Positions 35,030-41,787 of a DNA stretch of 41,787 nucleotides are shown here, one piece after another. Source of the stretch: Desulfogranum japonicum DSM 18378 (GTDB taxonomy: Bacteria; Desulfobacterota; Desulfobulbia; Desulfobulbales; Desulfobulbaceae). Numbering within the stretch: position 1 is the first letter of the stretch; every line of letters starts with the position of its first letter. The stretch spans positions 1 to 41,787 of the forward strand of contig NZ_AUCV01000051.1 in NCBI RefSeq assembly GCF_000429945.1, in the 5' to 3' direction. A program made the translations under genes and the position numbers. The notes beneath the pieces were generated by a model. The model had not been told where the DNA came from, searched no databases, and was given only the letters and a program-made list of their open reading frames with translations.

Positions 35030-37276
35030 TTAAATATCCTGGGAAAGTGGAAGTACAACATGAATGGTTGTGCCTTTGTCTTTACCTTCGCTTTCTGCTG
35101 TAATATATCCATGGTGTAATTCCACATATGACTTTGTCAATGTCAGGCCCATACCTACTCCGTCATAGAGTCGGTTTTTGGTGTCTTCAACTTGTTCAAA
35201 TGTGCTGAATATCCGTTGCAGATCTTCTGATTTTATTCCTATACCGTTATCCTTTACTGAAAGCTTCAGGCATTGTTCATCACGCTGAGATAGCGGGTCT
35301 TCGGAACATGGTATCTGTGTTGCCAATATTTCCACAGAACCTCCGGCTGAAGTAAATTTCACTCCATTGGAAAGCAGGTTATAAAGGATCTTCTTGAGTT
35401 TTCGCTCATCAGCTTCAATTGTCTCTGGAAGAGACTCGGTTTTCAGAGAGAGATTGATCTGTTTTTGAGTTGCCTGTTCCTTTACCAGCATCAGGCTGTT
35501 TTCCAGTACCGGCTGCAAGTTAAACACAGAAAGTTGAAGATCCTGTTCTTTGCCTCCGACTCCGGCAAGGTCAAGAACATCATTGATCAGAGTAAGCAAA
35601 GCCTGACTACTGGTTTGAATATAGGACAGATATTCCTGTTGCCGTTCGTTTAACTCACCAGAATCCTCATCACCCAGCAGCTCACTGAAACCAATAATGT
35701 GATGTAATGGAGTTCGCAATTCATGGCTCATGTTAGACAAGAAAGCGCTTTTAGCACGATTGGCGGCTTCAGCATTGTCCCTGGCAATCCGTAAATCTGT
35801 TTCACTTTTTTTCAGAGCCTTTTCAGCCTGCTTACGTTCTTCGATTTCACGATTTGCCCTGTGTATTTCTTCCCGTAGATCACCGTTGAGTTGTTGGATC
35901 TCTTGAACCATGGATGTGTAGTTCATATTCAGGGTTACAAGCTCCTGAATGGAAGAATCAAAGGGTTCTGCGTCATAGTTGCCCTTGGCTATCTGAGTAC
36001 TTCGCTCAGCAATCGCGGCAACCGGAGAAGCAATTTGTGCCGCAATCCTGCGTGCATTGAACAGGAGATAAAAAATGAACAGGATATAAAACAAAACCAT
36101 GCCGGATACGGCAGCATAGCCAATGTTTTTTCCCTGTTTTTCCATGGAGAATACAGGCTCCAGCATGACATTTTTGTCGGCAACCACCATGAGTTTCCAG
36201 CCGCTTTCCTGCTCAGTGGCATGGGCAAGGAGGTATTGACCTGACGGAAGATGCAGTTCCTCTACCGATTTGTTTTCAGTCAATATTCGGCTTATGCTTT
36301 CCGCAACACCTGGAATCGTCGTCTTCAGCAAATTAAATTTTTCAGGCTTAAACGTATCCTGGGCTATCTGTTGATCATATACATGGGTCCGTAGTTCAGT
36401 GAGGTCAAAAAGTTGTTCAACTGCTTCTGGCATGGCCATAATGGTCCCTTTGGCATCAACAAGAAATGCTTTTGCACCCCAGGGAAGCTCCATGTCGAGA
36501 ATGTTTTGGAGAAAAACATCTATGGTGATATCTATGCCAACGACACCTTCCAAAAAATCCTCACGATACACAGGAGCGATGCAGGACATCATCCATCCCT
36601 GACCTGCCGGGTCCAGGTACGTTTCCGTCCAGATTGTTTCCCGGCCGGGGTTATGCTCCGCATCAGCCAGGTAGTAAAAATTGAATTTGGGGATATCCAT
36701 ATCCGGTAGAAACTGGGCATACACATCTGCAATAAAGGGATAGTACCGGTTCATGGAATCAAAGGTGTTCAGATAAACAGCAACAATATTGCTGTTCGCC
36801 TGGGCGGCCAGCTTATACGCATGATCCAGTTGTTCACTGGCTACGGCCTTTTTTTTCTCCTTTGCACCTATCTGGGTCACTGTTGAGAAGAAAAGGCTGC
36901 TTCCCCCTGTGGTGTCGTTGGGCTTATAGTACACTCCATTGTCTGCAAAGCGGTATGCATTGTATGCCGAATCCGGGACTGTAAGGTCATTGAGGTCTGC
37001 GAAAAAATGAGCGGACTCACCTTGAACGATTTTCATGATTTCGGCTATGGATCTGAGATCCCGGCTGAATATTTTGGCTTCAGCCCCAACGATCTCCTCA
37101 AGATGCGCTATACTTTCCGTTTCAAGGGTTGAAATGGTCTTTTTATGGTTGTAGGCGTTGATGCCGAAATACAGCAGCACAAGTGTCAATTCGATGAACA
37201 GTAATGGTAATAGGGCTGCTTTGAAAAACTCCCGAAAAACGATTGTACTCAACGGCTGTATGCTCATGTTGCGCAT
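35030..37276 (-). CDS. Membrane sensor histidine kinase with Cache-type sensor
   Basis: A 748-residue kinase. Transmembrane helix 1 is at about 20-40, followed by a 340-residue periplasmic double-Cache-like region (SAYNAYRFADNGVYY, MSCIAPVYREDFLEGVVGIDI). Helix 2 lies at about 385-410, then HAMP, a coiled coil, HisKA with His518 (SNMSHELRTPLHHIIG), and HATPase with NLLSNGVKF, DNGIGI and GVGMGLTLTKSYVE. The start at 37276 was chosen because TGGAG stands six bases ahead; 26 further codons upstream run into the repeat element M3. It is followed by the HD-GYP regulator, implying a c-di-GMP output. Ligand unknown; dCache sensors often bind amino acids or small organic acids. Confidence 0.91.
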   Translation of the reverse strand: MRNMSIQPLSTIVFREFFKAALLPLLFIELTLVLLYFGINAYNHKKTISTLETESIAHLEEIVGAEAKIFSRDLRSIAEIMKIVQGESAHFFADLNDLTVPDSAYNAYRFADNGVYYKPNDTTGGSSLFFSTVTQIGAKEKKKAVASEQLDHAYKLAAQANSNIVAVYLNTFDSMNRYYPFIADVYAQFLPDMDIPKFNFYYLADAEHNPGRETIWTETYLDPAGQGWMMSCIAPVYREDFLEGVVGIDITIDVFLQNILDMELPWGAKAFLVDAKGTIMAMPEAVEQLFDLTELRTHVYDQQIAQDTFKPEKFNLLKTTIPGVAESISRILTENKSVEELHLPSGQYLLAHATEQESGWKLMVVADKNVMLEPVFSMEKQGKNIGYAAVSGMVLFYILFIFYLLFNARRIAAQIASPVAAIAERSTQIAKGNYDAEPFDSSIQELVTLNMNYTSMVQEIQQLNGDLREEIHRANREIEERKQAEKALKKSETDLRIARDNAEAANRAKSAFLSNMSHELRTPLHHIIGFSELLGDEDSGELNERQQEYLSYIQTSSQALLTLINDVLDLAGVGGKEQDLQLSVFNLQPVLENSLMLVKEQATQKQINLSLKTESLPETIEADERKLKKILYNLLSNGVKFTSAGGSVEILATQIPCSEDPLSQRDEQCLKLSVKDNGIGIKSEDLQRIFSTFEQVEDTKNRLYDGVGMGLTLTKSYVELHHGYITAESEGKDKGTTIHVVLPLSQDI

Positions 37277-37325
37277 TTTCATCTCCAGGTAGATGCTAAT
37301 ACTTGTACTTTCAGGTATTTTTCCA

Positions 37326-37425
37326 GGGCTGCGGAAAATGCTAGCTCTCCACAAATTGCACTGGATATGGGTTCATTTTCACGACTGTTCCATTGGTTCC
37401 ATACCGATGGTATTTTTCACGGACC
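37326..37425. repeat. MITE-like element family M, copy M3 (degenerate)
   Basis: A 100-base relative of M1: GCTGCGGAAAATG at the left, then ATTGCACTGGATATGG, then GACTGTTCCATTGGTTCCAT, which matches the left arm of the M1 palindrome, and TTTTTCACGGACC at the right. The right arm of the palindrome is lost. As with M1, TTA follows the right end. It lies in the leader of the Cache kinase gene, about 50 bases before its start. Confidence 0.65.
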
Positions 37426-37489
37426 TTAATAGAAGGCTATCGTAATTCCTTTCTTTTTTCCAGATAGAAACGAAATTCATCGGTTTTGT

Positions 37490-37507
37490 ATTGAATAAAT
37501 ATTCAAT
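37490..37507. promoter_or_regulatory. Candidate TetR operator palindrome
   Basis: ATTGAATA-AA-TATTCAAT is a perfect 8-2-8 palindrome, 56 bases before the TetR-type gene start. TetR regulators typically bind such sites and repress their own operon. The site lies in an AT-rich stretch suited to a promoter. Binding is inferred. Confidence 0.5.
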
Positions 37508-37563
37508 CAATGGTATTGGCTTTTTCACAAAGTTGTGATGCGTAAAAAAATGGGAGGGTATCT

Positions 37564-38184
37564 ATGGGCAGAAACAGAGAGATAAACCAGGTGATCAAGG
37601 AAGAAAGACGGGAACGTATTCTTTATGGTGCGTTGGAGCTGTTTGCATTGAATGGATTGGCTGGAACCAAAATCAGCGATATTGCCAGGCACACCAATAT
37701 GTCCAATGGGCTTGTGTATCACTATTTTGCATCCAAGGAAGACATTTTTATTGAACTCACCCGAACTGCACTGGAGAGAATGCTGGCAGCATGCCGTTAT
37801 CTTGAAAATTTGGACCTGCCCCCTCATAAAAAAATCAGGTATGCCATGGATGAACTGGTGAAAACGATCAGAACAAAACCGGAAGCAGGCTATTATCATC
37901 TTCTGATCGCCCAGGCTGCGGCATCAACGGGTGTTCCGGCTGAGGTGAAAGTGTTGTTAAATACCAAACGGGCGATTCCCTACGACACCATAGCGGGAAT
38001 TATTTCCCAAGGGCAGAAGCTGGGCACCATAAGACAGGGAAGAGCTGAAGATCTGGCATTTTTTTTCTGGAACAACATAAACGGCATAGCATTACACCAG
38101 GTAATGTATGGCAAAAGCGCCAGATGCCCCCACCTGTCAACCCTATATCACATGTTTTTTACCCGGGAGGCTGAAAATGGATAA
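37564..38184 (+). CDS. TetR-family transcriptional regulator
   Basis: A 206-residue regulator with an N-terminal helix-turn-helix at about 15-65 (RERILYGALELFALNG, then TKISDIARHTNMSNGLVYHYFASKEDIF) that is diagnostic of TetR. The C-terminal ligand-binding part is variable, as usual, and no ligand can be named. GGGAGGG precedes the ATG. It overlaps the alpha/beta hydrolase gene by 8 bases, so the regulator and enzyme form one operon. The regulator may respond to the hydrolase substrate or product. A perfect palindrome upstream is a likely autoregulatory operator. Confidence 0.9.
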   Translation: MGRNREINQVIKEERRERILYGALELFALNGLAGTKISDIARHTNMSNGLVYHYFASKEDIFIELTRTALERMLAACRYLENLDLPPHKKIRYAMDELVKTIRTKPEAGYYHLLIAQAAASTGVPAEVKVLLNTKRAIPYDTIAGIISQGQKLGTIRQGRAEDLAFFFWNNINGIALHQVMYGKSARCPHLSTLYHMFFTREAENG

Positions 38185-39052
38185 CACTTCACATGCCGTA
38201 GTTGCCAATACCGCACGAGGGCCGATCCAATATTGTGAACGTAAAGAAAATCATAGCGATATACAAGGCGCCATATTGACCATTCACGGTGCCATGGGAG
38301 GGTACGAACAATCTGATATATTAGGACAAGCCATTGGCCCAAAAGGGTACCGCTACATTGCCGTATCGCGACCGGGTTACCTGCAAACACCACTCAAAGG
38401 GAAAGAATCCCCGGAGGAACAGGCTGATCTGCTTGCAGCGCTTATGGACGAACTTGGTATTCAGCAGGCCGTTGTCATGGCTATTTCAGGAGGGGGATAT
38501 TCAGCACTGCATTTTTCTCTGCGTCATCCTGAGCGTTGCCGGGCATTAATATTATGCTCAACCACAGGGAGTAAAAACGACGTACCTGTGCCATTTGCAT
38601 TCACCGTAATGAAAGTAATGGCCCGAGTCCCTTTGCTCGTCAATCTCATGCGGAACAGATTTCTGAAAAATGTTGAAAAATCTGTCAAACGATCAGTAAG
38701 CTACCCGGATATAGCGCAGAACCTGATCAACGATGAGCAATTGATGACCTATTATACAGACCTGACCATCAGCACCATGAGCCACATGGGTAAACGAATT
38801 CCAGGGACAGTCAACGATATTCATATTACCCAAAATACCGAATACCCTCTGGAAGAGATTATCGTACCGACTCTGGTGATTCATGGCAGCGATGACCCGG
38901 TGGTTCCCTTTGCAAAGCATGGGAAGAAACTGGCAGAAAGAATACCGGGGGCGCAATTATGTCTGGCTGAGCGTGGTGAACATATGGCAATTTTTACTCA
39001 TAACCAACAGGTGAGAAATGCCGTGTCAGGTTTTCTTGATTCCCTGCCTTGA
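38177..39052 (+). CDS. Alpha/beta hydrolase
   Basis: A 291-residue hydrolase. The nucleophile elbow AISGGGYSAL places Ser104, oxyanion-type HGAMGG lies near the N-terminus, VIHGSDDPVVPF supplies the acid Asp, and GEHMAIF supplies the catalytic His. The first elbow residue is Ala rather than the usual Gly. The substrate is not evident. The start at 38177 is supported by GGGAGG six bases upstream; a longer reading frame from 38108 is open but overlaps the TetR coding sequence. It overlaps the TetR gene by 8 bases and is probably translated from the same message. A 6-bp hairpin at 39100-39115 follows the gene. Confidence 0.88.
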   Translation: MDNTSHAVVANTARGPIQYCERKENHSDIQGAILTIHGAMGGYEQSDILGQAIGPKGYRYIAVSRPGYLQTPLKGKESPEEQADLLAALMDELGIQQAVVMAISGGGYSALHFSLRHPERCRALILCSTTGSKNDVPVPFAFTVMKVMARVPLLVNLMRNRFLKNVEKSVKRSVSYPDIAQNLINDEQLMTYYTDLTISTMSHMGKRIPGTVNDIHITQNTEYPLEEIIVPTLVIHGSDDPVVPFAKHGKKLAERIPGAQLCLAERGEHMAIFTHNQQVRNAVSGFLDSLP

Positions 39053-39099
39053 TTTAGCACAGGGAGTTCTACATAACCTTTTGATTTCCTCCGGTCTTG

Positions 39100-39115
39100 G
39101 CCTTCTTTCGAAGGC
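39100..39115 (+). terminator. Hairpin after the alpha/beta hydrolase gene
   Basis: GCCTTC and GAAGGC form a 6-bp stem around TTTC, followed by TTCCCCC. The tract is short, so it is a moderate terminator candidate for the TetR/hydrolase operon. Confidence 0.5.
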
Positions 39116-39150
39116 TTCCCCCTAAATCCGAAATAATCAGCTTATATTAA

Positions 39151-39262
39151 GGGGCGCGGAAAATAATAAATATCCAAAAATTGCGCAGGATATCGGTTTG
39201 GCGACGTAGTTACCGAGTTGAGAGACAAGCAAGATTGGATAATGTATTTTTTCCGTGACCCC
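39151..39262. repeat. MITE-like element family M, copy M2
   Basis: A 112-base element. Its left part, from GCGGAAAATAATAAATATCC through CAAAAATTGCGCAGGATATCGG, is the same as in M1. The right part, TTGAGAGAC...AAGATTGGATAAT...TTTTTTCCG, also matches. The terminal inverted repeat is extended to GGGG. The central palindrome of M1 is absent; only GGTTTGGCGACGTAGTTACC remains. It lies 18 bases downstream of the RstB-like kinase stop. Confidence 0.8.
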
Positions 39263-39279
39263 AAAAGCAGTATGTGTTT

Positions 39280-40575
39280 TCAGATCAGCAATATAACGGA
39301 AAACCTGGCTCCTCCGAGGGGTGATTGGCCCACAACAATCTGTGCCTCATGCCAGTCGATAACCTGCCGGACTATGGCCAGGCCAAGCCCGTGTCCACCG
39401 GTATCGCGGCTTCGGCTTGAATCCAGGCGGACAAAGGGGTCAAAAATATGCTCTCGGTCAGCCTCCGGAACACCGGGACCATCATCGTCCACATGGATGA
39501 TACATTTACCGTCCTTTTGTTCAATATTCAGAGCCACGCGATGTTCAGCATACTTCATCGCGTTTTGTATCAGATTATATACGGCCCGTGACATGTAGTA
39601 AGGATCAGCCTGCACGGTATACTCATGCATAGGAGGCGAATCGGGCAAGGTGAACCGGATATCAGTATGAAGGGTTTCTGTCTTTGCCACAAGTTCACGT
39701 AACCAGGGAACAACAGGGAGTTTTGTCAGATCCAGTGACGGTTTTTCTCTGTCAAAGCGGGCGTATACAAGAAGTTCTGAAACCAGGGTGTCCAGTTCAT
39801 CCACATCCGTATTAATGTCAGTGATTTTGATGTGTCTTTCGGAGGCATCGGCAGTTGTTTCCAGCATTTCCATGCCGAAACGAATTCTTGAAATCGGAGT
39901 ACGCAATTCATGGGAAACCGCACGGGTCAGCTCTTTGTGAGATGCGATTAAATGCTCTATTTTTGCAGCCATCTTGTTAAATGAATTTGCAAGAGGATAC
40001 AGAGCGGAATGTCTGGTCATTTTTGCACGGGCACTGAAGTCTCCCTGTCCAAAGGATTCAGCTGCAGTACTGATCCGGCGTAACTTCAGCCAAAAAGGCA
40101 ATGCCCACAGCATCGCCATAATAAGAAAGTAGATGGTAATGATACACCAGAAAAGAGCCTCTATACGGACAGGAAAACTAAAATCTTCGATCGGACCCAT
40201 GGTGAGTACCTGATCGTAATTTCCCAGACGTTGATGATAAAGTGTACCGTCTGTGCCAACGACAATTTCGCCTTTTTCAAGCATCTCCCGATCAGTAGTG
40301 TCTATCTTGAGGGAATTTATGGGTTCAATAGCCAAAGGATAACCGAATTGTGCCCGCCGCCCTTTAATATAATCCTCCCATTGATCGTGCGGCACCCCCT
40401 TGATATCTTCAGTCAGTACTGCATACACTCCCTGAACCAGAGAACGATAATACTGATCCATTTCCTGGTCCATTTGTTTAACAACAAAACGATCTGTTAT
40501 GGAGGAAAATGCATAATTCCAGATAAGGGCAGTGAACATGCTGAACAAAAAAAAGGAGAAGAAGACCCGTTTCAT
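39280..40575 (-). CDS. RstB-like sensor histidine kinase
   Basis: A 431-residue kinase. A transmembrane helix at about 5-25 is followed by a short periplasmic region with HDQWEDYIKGRRAQFGYPL and GEIVVGTDGTLY, which parallel E. coli RstB. A second helix lies near 140-165, then HAMP. HisKA has His222 (AVSHELRTPISRI), and the HATPase has NAMKYA, DDGPGV, IFDPFVRLD and GGHGLGLAIV. The start at 40575 gives a proper signal-anchor, lies 7 bases after the regulator stop, and is preferred over an upstream reading frame that overlaps the regulator gene. It forms a pair with the OmpR-type regulator. Resemblance to RstB is by eye. Confidence 0.88.
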   Translation of the reverse strand: MKRVFFSFFLFSMFTALIWNYAFSSITDRFVVKQMDQEMDQYYRSLVQGVYAVLTEDIKGVPHDQWEDYIKGRRAQFGYPLAIEPINSLKIDTTDREMLEKGEIVVGTDGTLYHQRLGNYDQVLTMGPIEDFSFPVRIEALFWCIITIYFLIMAMLWALPFWLKLRRISTAAESFGQGDFSARAKMTRHSALYPLANSFNKMAAKIEHLIASHKELTRAVSHELRTPISRIRFGMEMLETTADASERHIKITDINTDVDELDTLVSELLVYARFDREKPSLDLTKLPVVPWLRELVAKTETLHTDIRFTLPDSPPMHEYTVQADPYYMSRAVYNLIQNAMKYAEHRVALNIEQKDGKCIIHVDDDGPGVPEADREHIFDPFVRLDSSRSRDTGGHGLGLAIVRQVIDWHEAQIVVGQSPLGGARFSVILLI

Positions 40576-40582
40576 TTCATTT

Positions 40583-41305
40583 TCACCAGATATCAGGGAC
40601 AAAGAGATATCCCTGGCCCCAGACCGTTTTGATGCCTTGGGGATTGTCTGGGTCATTTTCCAGTTTTTTACGGAGTCGGGATACTGCCAGGTCAACGCTG
40701 CGGTCAAGGCCATCGTACTCAATGCCACGTAGTTTCATATAGAGTGTTTCCCGGTCTAGGATGTGACCGCTGGCTTCGGCCAAAAGCCAGAGCAGATCAA
40801 ATTCGTTGGTGGTCAGTGTGACGGAGTTACCGGCCAGGTAGACGGATCTGGATGATTTGTTGATGAGTAAACTACCAAAGATCAACTCATTTGCCTGAAC
40901 GCTTTGTTCCTTGCCGTCAGGCATGTTGTTGGAATGATGGAAACGGCGCATGAGAGCTCGTATCCGGGCCAACAATACTCTGGGCTCCACGGGTTTTTTG
41001 ACATAATCATCGGCCCCCATCTCAAGACCGGCTACCTGATCCATATCGTCTTCACGAGCGGTCAGCATGAGAATCGGTCCCTGATAGTCCGGGCGTACTG
41101 TTCGGCAGACCTCCAGCCCATCCATTCCCGGGAGCATCAGGTCAAGAATAACCAGGTCAGGCTGTTCGTTCAGTATTCGTTTGGGGGCTGTATCACCCCT
41201 TCTTTCAATGGACACTGTAAACTGATTTTTTGTCAGATACTCTGTAATCAGGTCGCCCAGGCGGCGGTCATCCTCAACCAGTAAAACGTATTCTTTGGTT
41301 CTCAT
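40583..41305 (-). CDS. RstA-like OmpR-family response regulator
   Basis: A 240-residue regulator with a receiver (1-120; Asp55 in LVILDLMLPG, Lys in DYVKKPVEP) and a winged-helix DNA-binding domain (about 140-238; LTTNEFDLLWLLAEASGHILDRETLYMKLRG, and RSVDLAVSRLRKKL). Its sequence follows E. coli RstA closely in several blocks, including YDGLDRSVD. The ATG at 41305 is chosen over a TTG eight codons earlier; neither has a clear Shine-Dalgarno. It precedes the RstB-like kinase by 7 bases and is the first gene of that operon. A perfect palindrome at 41343-41358 lies 38 bases upstream and may be an operator. Confidence 0.9.
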   Translation of the reverse strand: MRTKEYVLLVEDDRRLGDLITEYLTKNQFTVSIERRGDTAPKRILNEQPDLVILDLMLPGMDGLEVCRTVRPDYQGPILMLTAREDDMDQVAGLEMGADDYVKKPVEPRVLLARIRALMRRFHHSNNMPDGKEQSVQANELIFGSLLINKSSRSVYLAGNSVTLTTNEFDLLWLLAEASGHILDRETLYMKLRGIEYDGLDRSVDLAVSRLRKKLENDPDNPQGIKTVWGQGYLFVPDIW

Positions 41306-41342
41306 AGTGCTGTTAGATCTGTATATCAACGGTTGGTATTTT

Positions 41343-41358
41343 CCGAGCTGGAGCTCGG
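41343..41358. promoter_or_regulatory. Palindrome upstream of the RstA-like gene
   Basis: CCGAGCT-GG-AGCTCGG is a perfect 7-2-7 palindrome. It lies 38 bases before the regulator start. It could be a binding site or an mRNA hairpin. OmpR-type regulators more often use direct repeats, so another factor may bind. The surrounding gap (41306-41621) holds no credible gene. Confidence 0.4.
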
Positions 41359-41621
41359 CAACATCATGAAGTTCAGCTTATGGTATTTAACGTTATCTTG
41401 TTTCATTTTTCAATTTTCCAGAAAAAGAGCCCTGTATCTATTGGGTTTATGTGCCCAACTGTACTATCTCATACGCTGCAAACGAGTTTTTGAGGCTGTG
41501 TTACGCCTACAATTGCTTACACTTTGATACAGAGATCGCACAGAGGAATGGCAATATTCTCTATATTCTGGCAAAAGTATTTATTGGTGCCTTGTTAACA
41601 GGTTGTTTCACAACAATATGG

Positions 41622-41676
41622 GTAACTGATTACAGGTATCCCACGAAGTCTCCCGCTGGTCGCTTATCTCTTTGCA
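41622..41676 (+). repeat. Dispersed repeat family R, copy C (half element)
   Basis: GTAACTGATTACAG, then GAAGTCTCCCGCTGGTCGCT and TATCTCTTTGCA, match the corresponding half of copy B (reverse strand) with only a few differences. The second half is absent; the sequence diverges after 41676. The element lies upstream of the gene that starts at 41759. Confidence 0.75.
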
Positions 41677-41731
41677 TGGGAGCATTACGCGTTTGTCCAA
41701 TAACGGTTGCGTTCAAATATGAATCATGATA

Positions 41732-41758
41732 GCGTTATCTCCATTAAGGAGGTAACGC
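41732..41758 (+). promoter_or_regulatory. Hairpin burying the Shine-Dalgarno of the last gene
   Basis: GCGUUAUCUCC pairs with GGAGGUAACGC (11 pairs, one G-U) around the loop AUUAA. The second arm contains the Shine-Dalgarno GGAGG and ends at the base just before the AUG. The structure would block ribosome binding unless melted or bound by a factor; RNA thermometers and autoregulated mRNAs use this arrangement. As DNA it could instead be an operator. Confidence 0.6.
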
Positions 41759-41787
41759 ATGGAATCACTGATTATTCGCGGTAAGAG
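41759..41787 (+). CDS. Start of a gene truncated by the window edge
   Basis: Nine codons are visible (MESLIIRGK), preceded by AAGGAGG six bases upstream, so this is a well-marked start. The N-terminus resembles UvrA (such as MDKIEVRGA), but nine residues do not allow an identification. The leader hairpin at 41732-41758 covers the ribosome site. Confidence 0.6.

Noticed and set aside
38108-38176. Longer N-terminus for the alpha/beta hydrolase
   Set aside because: The extension overlaps the TetR coding region, and the start at 38177 has a strong Shine-Dalgarno.
41333-41729. Two overlapping short reading frames before the last gene
   Set aside because: No Shine-Dalgarno, no family resemblance, and one runs through repeat copy C.
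41759-41787. Calling the last gene uvrA
   Set aside because: The nine visible residues are compatible but far too few.
1-41787. CRISPR arrays, tRNA or rRNA genes
   Set aside because: No regularly spaced short repeats or recognisable tRNA/rRNA segments were seen on either strand.

Overview
The window looks like chromosomal DNA of an anaerobic or sulfur-cycle Gram-negative bacterium, most likely a Desulfobacterota member of the Desulfobulbales type. This is an inference from content, not a database match. The clues are a Tat-exported selenocysteine formate dehydrogenase with an NrfD/HybB-type membrane subunit, an FdhD variant with a single motif cysteine, sigma-54 promoters next to NtrC-type regulators, many two-component systems, and moderate GC (about half, judged by eye).

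Left part (1-12.3 kb): the window opens inside a group II intron maturase and its domain V. A dispersed repeat follows. Then comes a minus-strand formate dehydrogenase block: catalytic subunit with in-frame UGA (Sec), four-cluster ferredoxin subunit, NrfD/HybB-like membrane subunit, then an FdhD-MobA fusion and MobB for cofactor maturation. Divergent from it is an NtrC-type regulator plus sensor kinase. A textbook -24/-12 promoter (GG-N10-GC) precedes the dehydrogenase, so the divergent pair probably switches it on.

Middle part (12.3-28.9 kb): central metabolism and envelope genes. These are a GTP-type PEP carboxykinase, a large MscS-family channel, a small AT-rich two-gene patch (membrane protein and hotdog thioesterase) between repeat copies, 6-phosphogluconolactonase, glycogen phosphorylase, a large secreted fibronectin III/DUF4091-like protein, RadA, a polytopic membrane protein and a DUF401 permease. 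A short fossil of a NarL-type receiver lies between radA and the membrane protein.

Right part (28.9-41.8 kb): a dense signalling region. It has a receiver-PATAN-roadblock protein with its own sigma-54 promoter, an NtrC regulator paired with a receiver-PAS-kinase, a sensor kinase with an HD-GYP response regulator, a TetR regulator with an alpha/beta hydrolase, and an RstAB-like pair. Three copies of a MITE-like inverted-repeat element sit in the leaders or tails of these kinase genes. The window ends in the first codons of a gene whose Shine-Dalgarno is buried in an 11-bp hairpin.

The most unusual items are two families of short dispersed non-coding repeats, the SD-sequestering hairpin, the FdhD-MobA fusion, and the receiver-PATAN-roadblock protein. 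No CRISPR array, tRNA or rRNA gene was recognised.
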